Assembly: GCA_029204225.1 (NCBI GenBank)
Contig: CM055101.1
Coordinates: 57,398,920-57,462,919, forward strand
Source of the DNA: Diphasiastrum complanatum
Lineage: Eukaryota > Streptophyta > Lycopodiopsida > Lycopodiales > Lycopodiaceae
DNA: 64,000 bases
Reading direction: 5' to 3'
Shown: in pieces, positions 34,017 through 45,330 of the stretch
Position numbering within the stretch: the stretch's first letter is position 1
Layout: every line of letters begins with the position of its first letter
Program-made: the position numbers and the translations under genes
Notes under the pieces: model-generated
Database searches by the model: none
What the model was told of the DNA's origin: nothing
What the model saw: only the letters and a program-made list of their open reading frames with translations

Positions 34017-35178
34017 TCAACAAACTTTAAGTACAGAAAGCTTTGATCTAAACTTATCAAACTTTTCTCCAGCAAGTGGCTTAGTGAAAATATCAGCTAG
34101 TTGTTCTTTTGTGCTACAATGAACAACAAGAATTTCACGACTCAACAGTCTCTCACGTATAAAGTGATACTGAATCTCAATGTGTTTATTTCTCGCATGG
34201 AACACTAGACTCTTTGCTAGCTGAATGCCACTCTGATTGTCGCTATGTAAAGTCGTGAGATTTTTCTGCTTCATGCCAACTTCTTCCAAGATTGTCTTAA
34301 TCATATAGCTTCTTGTGCTGCACTACACATTGCCTTATACTCTGCTTCTGTGGTGTAAAGAGCAATTGTACTTTGCTTCTTACTAGACCAGGAAAAGCAA
34401 CTACCACAAAACTGGAATACATACCCTGTGGTAGATCTACGATCATCATATTCACCTCCCCAATCCGCATCCACATAGCCACACAACTTAGGTAAACCAT
34501 TATGTTTCCTTGAAATCAAGCCATACTCTGAAATGCCTTTCACATAATACAAAATGCATTTAGTTGCCTTCCAATGCGTTTTCGTAGGTGCTGCCATAAA
34601 TTGACTTACAATGCCAACAACATAGCATATATCTGGTCTAGTTGTGATAAGGTAAATCAAGCTCCCTACTAACTGTCATACAGCGTGGCATCAAATGATT
34701 GTGACTCATCAAGCTTAGAAAGCTTTTTACCTGGTTCGATAGGAGTATTTACTGGTTTGCAATTCTGCAACCTAAACCTGTGCAGCAACTCTTTGACATA
34801 CTTCACCTGTGTTAAACCCACTTCGTGTCCTTTTTGCCACACCTCTACTCCAAGGCAGTAATGCATCAGGCTGAGATCTGTCATCTCGAATTGTTCCATG
34901 AGGTCTTTCTTGATCATGTCTATCATCTCTTGATTATTTTCCATAATAATCAAGTCATCAACATAAAGAGCAAACAAAGCAACCGTACCATCAAAGCATA
35001 AGACATATAGATTTAGATCAGAATGTGTTCTCACCATCCCCTTTGAACGAAAGTAGGCATCAATCCTGCTATACCACGCACGTGGTGCTTGTTTAAGACC
35101 ATAAAGCGCTTTCTTCAAGCGACACACTTTATTTTCCTGTCCCTTCGCTACAAAGCATAGATCTAGCACTTTCCACAA
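34017..35178 (-). pseudogene. Copia reverse transcriptase-RNase H fragment
   Basis: The minus frame from 35,178 encodes CRLKKALYGLKQAPRAWYSR, then the catalytic ALYVDDLIIM and LGVEV. The RT N-terminus is missing. A one-base frameshift near 34,672 precedes RNase H: DICYVVGIVSQFM, CGYVDADWGG with SSKKQSTIALYTTEAEYKAM. A stop and shift near 34,303 precede the C-terminal part (HSDNQSGIQLAKSLVFHARN, ADIFTKPLAGEKF). The domain order and motifs are standard for plant copia. The three breaks make it inactive. Confidence 0.93.
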
Positions 35179-35508
35179 TCGTACAATTCTTGCGCTTAGC
35201 TATACTGCTAGAACTCTGATGCTTCAATCCGTTCGTCAAATGGTATCCGATTGAATGCACACTGACTGCAAACACCAAATAGCCTGCTTCAGAATTTCAA
35301 ACTTCCATTTGCTGAGGTTCTGATTCAGCCGACAACCCTTGTCTCTGAATCCTCACACAGTCTCAAGCTCACCAAGCTTCTGTGTGCTAAACTCTCTGCA
35401 TCAGTGTTTCTCCTTCCGTTCAACCCGCCATAAACTCCGAACTCTCAGAAGACACTTCTCCCGAAGCTCTCTTCAACGACGATGTTGTAATGTGTACACT
35501 CCATGTAC

Positions 35509-35784
35509 GGCTCTGATACCAACTTAGAATTTGCTTTGTAGAGGAACACAGATCATGCTACACAGTAACACAGACAGAAAACACTCTCCACAACAAGCTC
35601 ACATAGCAACTGTATTTCTCAAAATGAAATTACACTGTACATATAGTTGTTCACTCAGGAAACCCATGCTGTCATTGGCGGGACGCGTGTCCCGTCTAAT
35701 TGCCTCGTGGCGAGGCCAACTGATCCTTATCCACTGATAGGACCCACAGTACAATAACTCATTGATTCTACTTTAATTCTAACT
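35509..35784 (-). repeat. Copia primer-binding site and 5' LTR
   Basis: Primer-binding site TGGTATCAGAGCC on the minus strand (35,521-35,509) lies next to the LTR end AATTCTAAGT at 35,522. The LTR extends to 35,784 (263 bp), starting AGTTAGAATT. About 330 bp of leader lies left of the site. Confidence 0.88.
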
Positions 35785-35789
35785 CTATG

Positions 35790-36631
35790 AGTATTGATAT
35801 TTTTTATATTTAGATTTTTGTCATTCATAAATATCTAATAGTAAACTTATTGGAGCTAGACTGGGCTCGACTGATAATTAGTCGCAAAGGTTTCGCAAAA
35901 GACATGACTAAATATTAGTCGTCTATTACCAAAATGAGCAATCAGAAAAGTCAGACAGAATAAATAGTAAGCATATCAATAATAACACAGATCTGAACGC
36001 AGAAGAAAGAGTTGTTATCAGATTAAGTATATCAAGTATACATGTCAAGAATCTGGTAGAGCACAAGACAATAGCGGGTGAAACTGCGTGCTCTACAAAG
36101 CTTATTTCAATTTGTGAAGAAATAAAATCTTAATACTGACAATAAAGAATCAATGCACAACTACTTCGTCTATATCTCTTATAAGCTTCTAATGCTAATC
36201 TACATACACTCTCCTCTTCTGATCTTCAATCGTCAAACTAAATACGCAAATGATATTCAGTATATATATACATATTGTTACAGGTGTGCAGATGAAGAAA
36301 GTACAGGGTGGATGTGTTGTCTGTAGGAGATCGTGGGTGGCTGCAATCGTTGTCCAGTTTGTTAGCGCAACTGCATGGGGTGAGCGTGAAAAGGGTGCGA
36401 CATTAGCCTGTGCTGAGGTGAACGTTGCTTGTCACTAGAACACATATAATAACACAGTGTCGTGATTCTTCCGTTTTTTCTGCGCCTGTGAGAATTTGCA
36501 CATTAATATGTAGACTGCGCGACAACGTGAGTAAATATGCAACATGAATGGAGGCATATTAAAATGGGATTTAGGAGAGTAGAGGAAATAAATCCAACAA
36601 ACTTGCCAATCTGATCATTATCTTCTTGTAG
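35790..36631. other. P1 upstream region, no ORF recognised
   Basis: 35,950-36,640 is repeated at about 52,130-52,800, so it belongs to the P1 module. It ends in a pyrimidine-rich acceptor-like 'cattatcttcttgtag' at 36,631. No coding frame is recognised. Confidence 0.5.
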
Positions 36632-37475
36632 ATTTATATCCATCCAACATAAATGAATGGGAGCCCAGTGGATCTCTAGCAGGTGTGTTAGATGTTATTC
36701 ACACTGATATTGGACAGCTGCAATATCGAGGTAGAACTACAAAAGATCTAGCTGATAGTGGGATCCTTTTTTTATGAATCAATGTACATTCCTGATACAA
36801 AAGGAGATTTTGGACAAATAGTCCCAATTCCATTACCTAGTTTTGAAAGTGATGAATGGATTGCACCAGATGCTGCAGTTTCAGAATCATTTTGTTGCAA
36901 GATATATAATGATGTAAACAGTTCATTAAAGATAAGCACGAGATAAAAAACAGTCAGATTGAGTTGGTTTATTTTCTTGAATATATTTGTGGATTTCTTT
37001 TCAAGTGTCAATGTACACAAAATCTCAACAATGTTTGTATGCAAATTATATGAACTTATGGATGAAGGATGGGACAAAAGATCAGATGAAGAAATAGAAT
37101 GCAGAATTAAAATGTCTTCAATGTGCTTCCATTATCAAATTGAAAAACAAATGTTGAGCTTATGCTTCCATTATCAAAGATGGAAAAACAACAAAGGTAA
37201 ATGGGTGCCACTCGATTATTTCTTGGAAGCCAGTGGACATTCAAAACGAAAAAATATTAGAATTATATACAATGATCGTCTTTAGATTCGTTTTCAACGG
37301 TAAACTCGTAAGTAACTCTAAACACTCGATTTTTTATGAATAGTTTCAATCAAAACTTTCTAATACAATATCTGTATTTATTGTAACTCAGTTTGTATTA
37401 GTTTTATGCAAGTATGTAAAAGACATGAGCTCGAGACCAAATGCAGAAATATTGGCGAAATAATCACATTTATGA
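36632..37475 (+). pseudogene. Unidentified intron-bearing gene P1 (copy a)
   Basis: The first exon seen starts after an acceptor at 36,631. It encodes LYPSNINEWEPSGSLAGV, LADSGIFFYESMYIPDTKGDFG and VPIPLPSFESDEWIAPDA, with a one-base insertion near 36,766. A second exon follows a 'tttcttttcaag' acceptor (about 37,006). It encodes ELMDEGWDKRSDEEIECRIK and GKWVPLDYFLEA, and ends at a GTAAGT donor near 37,310. The terminal exon (37,409 on) encodes RHELETKCRNIGE. Other copies: 52,799-53,030 (first exon only), 59,109-60,185, and the terminal exon at 17.5-17.8 kb. I do not recognise the family. Consistent splice-site motifs across copies suggest descent from a real spliced gene. Confidence 0.55.
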
Positions 37476-37652
37476 AAGAACACTGAGATTCACTATCAGC
37501 AAATACATTCCAATTCTCATGTCTTTTTATTAATATAGAAAATTGTATTCCAATATACACTATTATGGACACAATCTGATTGTAAGAATCTATATTGATA
37601 TCAATAAAAACTGTTTACCTGTAAAATGATTGTATTTTTTTTTGTTGTATCT

Positions 37653-39193
37653 CTATTTACAAATGGATCTCTATTCAGTAAATTTTTCTATAGTATCACT
37701 ATTAAGAACTGATAAGGGAACAGTTCTCTCTTTTATAATCTCGTCTTCCTCTATTTCGGGAAGGACTTCTATGTCTTTTAAGACAAGATGCGTCTCTGCT
37801 ATAATATTGCCTTCCTCTGTATTGGGAAGGACTTCTATTCATTTTTGAACATATATAATAATATCTGCATCCTGCGCAACCTGAGAGGCTGTTAAGGCAG
37901 GAGCAGCTTGCTTTTGAGGGCCCTTGATTTTAGGTGCAACGCTTACACCGTTCTGTACATAGGTTTTGATCAATTATTGCCAAAATCTATATACATTGAC
38001 AGTAGTATACGGCTCAAGAGTGAATTGCCATCACAAAACATGTGAATAAGCAAATTGCAAACAATGATAGTAAAGAGATATGAATCATAATGAAAGGAAT
38101 AACAAATGAACAAAATATTACATTTTCAATATCTACACCCACTTTTAAATTATACCACTCAAAAAGAACTTTGTATTATACAGGACAAACTATGCACAAC
38201 TGAAAGCGTCCATTTGTTGTACACAGTGCATATATTGAACAAAATTTAGTAATATTATGACAAAAAATTATGCTATGATGATAGATTTAAACTGAAAAAA
38301 GAATACATGCATATTAGAGATAAATAGAATATACCTTGAGAGATTTTATGGTTATCTCTCCAATTGAGGTTGCCGTTGTTGGTATTTTTCGAACGACATC
38401 ATGAGGTAGAAAATCAAATTCTCTATGTCCTGAGTTTACTTTTACACATAGAAAATTTGATACTCCCTCCTTATTTATCTTTACAGAAAGAATGTTCAGG
38501 CTCCAGTGCCAACTACAACAATCAAAACACAAATATCGATAAATCCATACTTATTAAAGCAATGCCGACTGCAACAATCCAATTTAAAGCAAAAAAAAAC
38601 AAATGAGCCATCCTTACTTATTCTCATATGGAATCAGATAAAATTTTTCCATTGGATTGCATTCGATGAGATATACAGCCTTATCAAAATTGGCTTCTTT
38701 TGTCTTCATCGCTCTCATAAAAAATGGACTAACAACATAAACTACACCATGAGAATCAGAACTAATACTATCCTGCAAAAAGCATCATTCTGCTTCTACT
38801 GTTACATTTGTAATCTCTGGTGTTTTATCTTTAAGCACGACACAAAATTTGGGATCTAATCTAAAGCTTCTATGTGAATCTGGAAGAAGGAAATCAAAAT
38901 AATTGCCGATAAGTTCAATTTATTGCTAACTAAGCCTCGTACTGATTATAATGGTCAGAATAAAAAAAAACTTGAGCAGGATGGTATGGAATTCTAACAA
39001 AAAGATTATGTACAGGAGCAGCAAGAGAAATAGATAGAATATTTACAGATTTCTCAGTTATTTTGTCAAGCTCCTCTTGGGTAATCATCACTTTTGGTGA
39101 AGAAACCTTCTGAGGAGCTGGACGAATCACACAGGGAGGAGAGGGTGATTCTCGGTCTGAATCAGATTCTCCAACATCTGATTCAGAGCTCAT
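37653..39193 (-). pseudogene. Unidentified minus-strand gene downstream of the H3-like ORF (copy 2)
   Basis: The first ORF (39,193-38,930) is acidic at its start: SSESDVGESDSDRESPSPP, then KVMITQEELDKITEKSVNIL. The next exon (38,879-38,618) encodes FRLDPKFCVVLKDKTPEIT, one stop, DSHGVVYVVSPFFMRAMK and KAVYLIECNPMEKFYLIPYE, and ends at GTAAGG. The next exon (38,512-38,335) encodes WHWSLNILSVKINKEG and EFDFLPHDVVRKIPTTATS, and ends at a CAAG/GTATAT donor. A last exon (37,952-37,653) contains two tandem repeats of IEVLPxxEEx-II. It converges on P1. Whether these exons belong to one transcript with the H3-like ORF is inference. Copies are at 42.5-43.4 and 60.3-61.4 kb. No family is recognised. 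Confidence 0.5.
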
Positions 39194-39344
39194 GTGAGGT
39201 CTCTTAGCAGAGATAACTCAAGGAAGAAAAAAAGCAGCTGACCTTCGAAATCCAGTTTTTTTGGTTTCAGGCTACCTCTTTTTCCTCCTAGAGGTAGTCA
39301 ACAAGTTTGTTCTATTCAGAGGCAAGTCTCTGGAGGTGCTGGTG

Positions 39345-39506
39345 TTATCCACATGCAGACCATAATAACGATCCCGAAGTCTTCTGAGAATGACGGGAAT
39401 CTGTTGGCATGATGGTGACACGCTTACCATGCCTTGCCAAAACACAAGTATCCTCAAAAAACTGGGCCAAAAAGTCTTTTATAGCACCCTATAAGGCCTG
39501 CATGGT
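39345..39506 (-). pseudogene. Histone H3-like C-terminal half, copy 2
   Basis: Frame of about 54 codons: MQAL, one stop, then GAIKDFLAQFFEDTC and HGKRVTIMPTDSRHSQKT, ending SACG. This corresponds to H3 helix 2, loop 2 and helix 3; KRVTIMP is identical to H3. Relative to copy 1, about 320 bp are deleted at 'gcctgcatgg/ttgagatcgat', which removes the tail, helix 1 and loop 1. One stop replaces Gln (CAG to TAG). Confidence 0.8.
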
Positions 39507-40313
39507 TGAGATCGATACCAGAACTGAATATCGGTTTCGAACGCAAGATAGATAGAGAATATGTGTAGAAAAGAGAATTGCGCTCGAAAGCGATATTGGA
39601 ATCACAACAGTATTGGTCTCGAGCGCACGGTGGTGAGGTGGAATATTTTGCCAAAAGAGAGCACGCTTGAGAGCGATATTGGGAGTAAAAACTGAAAATT
39701 CTGCAAAAAAAATGAAAATTCAAAGGGTGTATATATAGGAAATTTTTGCACATGTGAAAAAAATGGATGATGACATGTGTCAGCATCTAACTGGTCCACG
39801 TGGATTGTTTGTACTGATAATGATGACTCAATTATGAGGCCAGGTGGGTCGGAACACGTGCACGAATCAGATTTTGACGCGTGTCATTCTGCACGTGATA
39901 AATGTCAGATCAATCATTGTTTGTACCGCGAAATATTAATGACCAATCATGCGGCGACACGTGTCCTTTTGAAACTCTTTCACACGTGCAAATTTTTTTA
40001 TAAATAGGTCATTTATGACGTGGATTTTGACGTAAATTTTTGATTTCTTATCTGGATATCGATTTCAAGTGCGCCCTTTCCACTGTCTACGTTCTGTTGA
40101 CTATCTTGCGCCTGGAACCGATACTGCATAGTCCAATATCGCATTCAAGCGCGTCTTACATCTTTTTTTTTTTTTTTGATGTTTGTACATGCGCTCAATA
40201 CCCTATGTTCTTATATCTCTTTCGATGGCACATTGCCTTGAGATTCTTGTCTGACCTACATTTTGTGCCTGAGAGCAATATTGGAAATTTCACATTTGTT
40301 CTTTTTGCTCAGA
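39507..40313. promoter_or_regulatory. Divergent promoter between H3-like ORF and P2 (copy 2)
   Basis: A region of about 800 bp with ATGs facing outward. Minus-side TATA (tatatatagg) lies near 39,730 and plus-side TATA (tttataaatagg) near 39,998. Between them lie five ACGT-core motifs of the CACGTG or CACGTGT type (near 39,797, 39,857, 39,891, 39,957 and 39,984). On both flanks the word 'gcgatattgg' or its complement 'ccaatatcgc' recurs in opposite orientations, giving a roughly symmetric layout. G-box content suggests bZIP or bHLH control; that is inference. Confidence 0.6.
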
Positions 40314-41158
40314 ATGTCTAATTTCGATTCTAGTTCTGGTTTTCAAGAATTTGGTATTAGTATTAATTTTGAGTATTTCAAATCCCTTCTTTCTCCTTTT
40401 CTTTTTATTCTTCCTTCTATTACTGAGGGTCCCGGTGTGGAAGCATTTTCTGAGATTTATCTCAGATTTATGTCTCTGATCAGTACTCCTTATTCAAATC
40501 TTAGAATAAGGACATGATTCGTTATCAGGACCTGGTGGCACTTGACATGCATAGCTATAAAGCTAAGCTTGACAGAATGTTCACCAAGTTACATAATGAT
40601 TTCAAGTCTGTAGATGAGTGCCCAATTCACAATAAAAAATATAGATTTGTTGATTTTGAGTCTGCATTTGTTTTTTTCTTTTGTTAAATATTTTTGACTA
40701 TTCGAAAACTCGCCCTTCCACTTCTAAAGTTGCTTCTTCCAGTGGTACAAAGTCCGAAAAGTCAAAGATTGTAGATATAGATACTTTTTTTTATTGATAA
40801 GAGCGTTAGTTTAGATGATTGTACAAATTTTGATCCTACACAAAACAATGCATTGTTTATTGGCCCTAGAACTCCCAACACCCTTTCTCCTTCTAATAAA
40901 TGTCTTATCACATTGTCTACTTATAATATAAATAATAATTCTTTTTTGACATTATCAGATATATCGGATCTTTTTTATTTCACTGAAGCTGAGACTCTTT
41001 GCATTTTTAGCAGAGAGCTTGATAAATTTTTAGATATAATTGATTTTGATGCCGATGATCTTCTCCCTGGTGTTGACGATGTACATAATGATGAGTTTTA
41101 CTCAGGGAAAGATTCTAGCTACAATAAGGTTCTGATTATTTTTATTTGTAAAATCTGA
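40314..41158 (+). pseudogene. Unidentified gene P2 (copy 2)
   Basis: ATG at 40,314 encodes MSNFDSSSGFQEFGISINFE, FKSLLSPFLFILPSITEGP and SNLRIRT, then TGA. Overlapping that stop (ATGA) begins a second frame: IRYQDLVALDMHSYKAKLDR, FTKLHNDFKSVDECPI. After two more shifts it reads SFLTLSDISDLFYFTEAETL, FSRELDKFLDIIDFDADDLL and DEFYSGKDSSYNK (to 41,158). The sequence is rich in Ser, Asp and Phe. No family is recognised. It is transcribed away from the H3-like ORF. Confidence 0.5.
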
Positions 41159-41189
41159 TTGGCTTAGCTTCTATAAATCTGCCTATTGG

Positions 41190-41400
41190 CATTGCAATAG
41201 GTGAAATCACATGGATGCTTATGTGACCATTGTGTCATGTTGCTTGAATCATGGAGTTGTAGGGAAAACCGAGACAAGTTTTCTTAAACCGATATCTTTA
41301 AATACTCATTTTTAAATACAAGCAAATAAACTTTTTTATGAGCAGAAGACTTTATAAAATGCAGGTTTTTTGAGGATAACTCAAAACAAAATAAGCTCAC
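41190..41400 (+). pseudogene. Cys-rich exon after P2 (copy 2)
   Basis: After an acceptor-like 'ggcattgcaatag', the plus frame reads VKSHGCLCDHCVMLLESW with a CxCxxC cluster. It then breaks before FFIQANK-like sequence. Five other copies exist (45.9, 51.05, 53.15, 61.64 kb and a deleted one at 31.9 kb). The 53.15-kb copy is the most open. It may be the 3' exon of P2. Confidence 0.45.
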
Positions 41401-41536
41401 CAACTTGACAACATGCAATACCAATGACATTATATAGTCCAATCTTTCCTACTACGTATTGCTTATAGCAATAGGATAAACCATAACCTTACCATATCAA
41501 GGCCTATGCCATTATGATTAGTATATATTTGTATTG

Positions 41537-42273
41537 TGTTGAATTTCACACGTGTGGACTGTCCACTACATGTACTTGTGATCTCCTAAGGTGTGTAGAT
41601 GCACCAAGATCAAGACTAGATTAAGATTCAAGATCAATCTTAGATCCTATGGCAAAAACACACTACTACATGCATTCAATCACTTCCAACTCTCACTCAC
41701 ACGTGTGGGAAGTATTCAAAAAATAATCTAAGTAAAAACAAGCTACTCTCCTCGGGTAGAGAGAGAAAATGCATCATGAGCTCTCGGGTAGAGAGAGAAA
41801 GCTAGAAATCCAATAACTCACAAAATCCATGAAATCACCAAATCAATTAGATTCAAAATGAGGAGTACAATGATACTAGTAGGTCCACGAACTACCACTA
41901 TGCTTAACTATGATTGGACCATATTTTGTCACCTCTTGATCCTATTGGATCATTGATCCATGCACCTCTTAATTCTATTGGACTATATTCAAGCACACCT
42001 CAATTTCCTATTGGACCTCACAAGGTTCCACCTCTAAGTCCTATTGGACCTCTTGGAATTCATCAAACAAAAACTTTACACTTGTCTACACTCTAATTGG
42101 CACGTGTTTAGCCTCTTACTCTATTTTGGCTCAATAGTGGCATTACAAGTGGAAATGCATAATTTGCCATCTATGCCAAATTTATTCCTATCAACATCCT
42201 ACACCTAGATGCTTGATATAAAAAACATAAGACCCCTATATCTAACATAGATAATCTTTTTCAATTCTTCACA
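41537..42273. mobile_element. Solo LTR-like insertion (737 bp)
   Basis: Sequence TGTTGAATTTC...CAATTCTTCACA with TG...CA ends interrupts module copy 2. The uninterrupted word 'tatattt(t)gtat...gtccttatctt' is present at 46,230 and 61,955. Flanks are TATTG (41,532-41,536) and TATTA (42,274-42,278), four of five bases. There is no internal coding region or primer-binding site. Confidence 0.7.
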
Positions 42274-42475
42274 TATTAGTCCTTATCTTTATATTCAATC
42301 ATTCATTAAGTACTGAAATCTAGCTATAATACCACTCAAAAAGAACTTTGTATTATACCACTCAAAAAGAACTTTGTATTATACATGACAGACTATGCAC
42401 AACTGACAGCATCCATTTGTTGTACACACTGCATATATTGAACAAAAATTAGTAATATTATGACAAAAAATTATG

Positions 42476-43404
42476 CTATGATGATAGATTTAACCTGAAA
42501 AAATATACATGCATATTAGAGATAAATAGAAATACCTTGAGAGATTTTATGGTTATCTCTCCAATTGAGGTTGCCGTTGTTGGTATTTCTCGAATGACAT
42601 CATGAAGTAGAAAATCAAATTCTCTATGTGTATTACAACTGAGTTTACTTTTACACATAGAAAATTTGATACTCCCTCGTTATTTATCTTTACAGAAAGA
42701 ATGTTCAGGCTCCAATCCCAACTGCAACAATCAAAACACAAATATCGATAAATCCATACCTATTATTTAAAGCAATGCCGATTGCAACAATCCAATTTAA
42801 AGCAAAAAAAACAAATGAGCCACCTTACTTATTCTCATATGGAATCAAATAAAATTTTTCCACTGGATTGCATTCGATGAGATATACAACCTTATCAAAA
42901 TTGGCTTCTTCTGCCTTCATCGCTCTCATAAAAAATGGACTAACAACAAAAACTACACCATGAGAATCGGAACTAATACTATCCTGCAAAAAGCATCATT
43001 CTGCTTCTACTACTGCATTTGTAATCTCTGGTGTTTTATCTTTAAGGCGGCACAAAATTTGGGATCTAATCTAAAGCTTCTATGTGAATCTGGAAGAAAG
43101 AAATCAAAATAATTGCCGAGAAGTTCAATTTATTAGCTAACTAAGCCTTGTACTGATTATAATGGTCAGAATAAAAGAAAACTTGAGCAGGATCGTATGG
43201 AATTCTAACAAAAAGATTATGTACAGGAGCAAAAAGAGAAGTAGATAGAATATTTACAAATTTCTCAGTTATTTTGTCGAGCTCCTCTTGGGTAATCATC
43301 ACTTTTGGTGAGGAAACCTTTTGAGGAGCTGGACGAATCACACAAGGAGGAGAGGGTGATTCTCGGTCTGAATCAGATTCTCCAACATCTGATTCGGAGC
43401 TCAT
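42476..43404 (-). pseudogene. Unidentified minus-strand gene downstream of the H3-like ORF (copy 3)
   Basis: Same order as copy 2, shifted by 4,211 bp. Acidic ORF SSESDVGESDSDRESPSPP runs from 43,404. The FRLDPKFC exon is now frameshifted near 43,050, followed by the KFYLIPYE exon. The SLNILSVKINNEGVSNFLCV exon ends at about 42,540 in 'cttgag'. The terminal IEVLP exon is absent because homology ends near 42,330. Confidence 0.5.
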
Positions 43405-43555
43405 GTGAGGTCTCTTGGCAGAGATAACTCAAGGAAGAAAAAAAACAGCTGGCCTTCAAAATCCAGCTTTTTTGGTTTCAGGCTACCTATTTTTCCTCCT
43501 AGAGGTAGTCAACAAGTTTGTTCTATTCAGAGGCAAGTCTCTGGAGGTGCTGGTG

Positions 43556-43715
43556 TTATCCACATGCAGACCATAATAACAATCCCAAAGTCTTCTGAGA
43601 ATGACGGGAATCTGTTGGCATGATGGTGACACGCTTACCATGCCTTGCCAAAAGACAAGTATCCTCAAAAAACTGGGCCAAAAAGTCTTCTATAGCACCC
43701 TGTAAGGCCTGCATG
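43556..43715 (-). pseudogene. Histone H3-like C-terminal half, copy 3 (open)
   Basis: The least damaged copy: MQALQGAIEDFLAQFFEDTC, LLARHGKRVTIMPTDSRHSQ, KTLGLLLWSACG, then stop. Over the 21 positions from the residue before FEDT to the D of MP-D, 15 match canonical H3 as I know it. The same N-terminal deletion as copy 2 places it in frame with upstream leader sequence, so the longer open frame to 43,987 is fortuitous. Confidence 0.83.
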
Positions 43716-44528
43716 GTTGAGATCGATACCAGAACTGAATATCGGTTTTGAGCGCAAGATAGATAGAGAATATGTGCAGAAAAGAGAATTGCGCTCGAAA
43801 GCGATATTGGAATCACAACAGTATTGGTCTCGAGCGCACGGTGGTGAGGTGAAATATTTTGCCAAAAGAGAGCACGCTTGAGAGCGATATTGGGAGCGAA
43901 AACCAAAAATTCTGCAAAAAAAATGAAAATTGCAAGGGTGTATGTATAGGAAATTTTTGCACATGTGAAAAAAAGGGATGATGACATGTGTCAGTATCTA
44001 ACTGGTCCACGTGGATTGTTCGTACTGATAATGATCACTCAATTATGAGGCCACGTGGGTCGGGACACGTGCACGAATCAGATTTTGACACGTGTCATTC
44101 TGCACGTGATAGATGTCAGATCAATCATTGTCTGTACCGCGAAATATTAATGACCAATCATGCGATGACATGTGTCCTTTTGAAACTCTTTCACACGTGC
44201 AAATTTTTTTTATAAATAGGTCATTTTTGACGTGGATTTTGATGTAAATTTTTTATTTCTTATCCGGATATTGATTTCAAGCACGCCCTTTCCACTGTCT
44301 ACGTTCTGTTGACTATCTTGCGCCTGGAACCGATACTGCATAGTCCAATATCGCATTCAAGCGCGTCTTACATCTTCTTCTTTTTTTTTCCAGATCTTTG
44401 TACATGCGCTCAATACCCTATGTTCTTATATCTCTTTCGAGTGCACATTGCCTTGAGATTCTTGTCTGACCTACATTTTGTGCCTGAGAGCAATATTGGA
44501 AATTTCACATTTGTTCTTTTTGCTCAGA
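43716..44528. promoter_or_regulatory. Divergent promoter (copy 3)
   Basis: Copy of 39,507-40,313 with the same features: outward TATA boxes near 43,940 (minus) and 44,212 (plus), a cluster of ACGT-core motifs between 44,008 and 44,205, and mirrored 'gcgatattgg' words. Confidence 0.6.
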
Positions 44529-45330
44529 ATGTCTAATTTCGATTCTAGTTCTGGTTTTCAAGAATTTGGTATTAGTATTAATTTTGAGTATTTCAAATCC
44601 CTTCTTTCTCCTTTTCTTTTTATTCTTCCTTCTATTACTGAGGGTCCCGGTGTGGAAGCATTTTCTGAGATTTATCTCAGATTTATGTCTCTGATCAGTA
44701 CTCCTTATTCAAATCTTAGAATAAGGACATGATTCGTTATCAGGACCTGGTGGCACTTGACATGCATAGCTATAAAGCTAAGCTTGACAGAATGTTCACC
44801 AAGTTACATAATGATTTCAAGTCTGTAGATGAGTGCCCAATATCGCATTCAAGCGCGTCTTACATCTTCTTCTTCTTTTTTCTGATCTTTGTACATGCGC
44901 TCAATACCCTATGTTCTTATATCTCTTTCGAGTGCACATTGCCTTGAGATTCTTGTCTGACCTACATTTTGTGCGTAAGAGCGATATTGGAAATTTCACA
45001 TTTGTTCTTTTTGTTCAGAATGTCTAATTTCGAATCTAGTTCTGGTTTTCATGAATTTGGTATTAGTATTAATTTTGAGTATTTCAAATCCCTTCTTTCT
45101 CCTTTTCTTTTTATTCTTCCTTCTATTACTGAGGGTCCCGGTGTGGAAGCATTTTCTAAGATTTATCTCAGATTTAAGTCTCTGATCAGTAGTCCTTATT
45201 CAAATCTTAGAATAAGGACATGATTCATTATCAGGACCTGGTGGCACTTGACAAGCATAGCTATAAAGCTAAGCTTGACAGAATGTTCACCAAGTTACAT
45301 AATGATTTCAAGTCTGTAGATGAGTGCCCA
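44529..45330 (+). repeat. 491-bp tandem duplication of the P2 5' region
   Basis: The P2 start codon occurs at 44,529 and again at 45,020, 491 bp apart. The first copy is cut at 'gagtgcccaat' (about 44,838) and joined to 'atcgcattcaagcgcg' from the P2 leader. Both parents contain 'cccaat/tccaat' there, so the junction fits a short-homology tandem duplication. Confidence 0.9.

Larger units (their letters stand above)
33684..35789 (-). mobile_element. Internally deleted Ty1/copia element with both LTRs
   Basis: Direct LTRs at 33,689-33,962 and 35,522-35,784 enclose, on the minus strand, a tRNA-Met primer-binding site, leader, RT-RNase H and PPT. Gag, protease and integrase are deleted between about 35,180 and the leader. 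Possible target duplication: TTATG (33,684-33,688) and CTATG (35,785-35,789), four of five bases. It is a nonautonomous remnant about 2.1 kb long. Confidence 0.88.

Noticed and set aside
38335-38512. Resemblance of WHWSLNIL to the His-Trp box of Ulp1-type proteases
   Set aside because: Only a few residues match. The Asp and Cys catalytic motifs were not found in the neighbouring exons.
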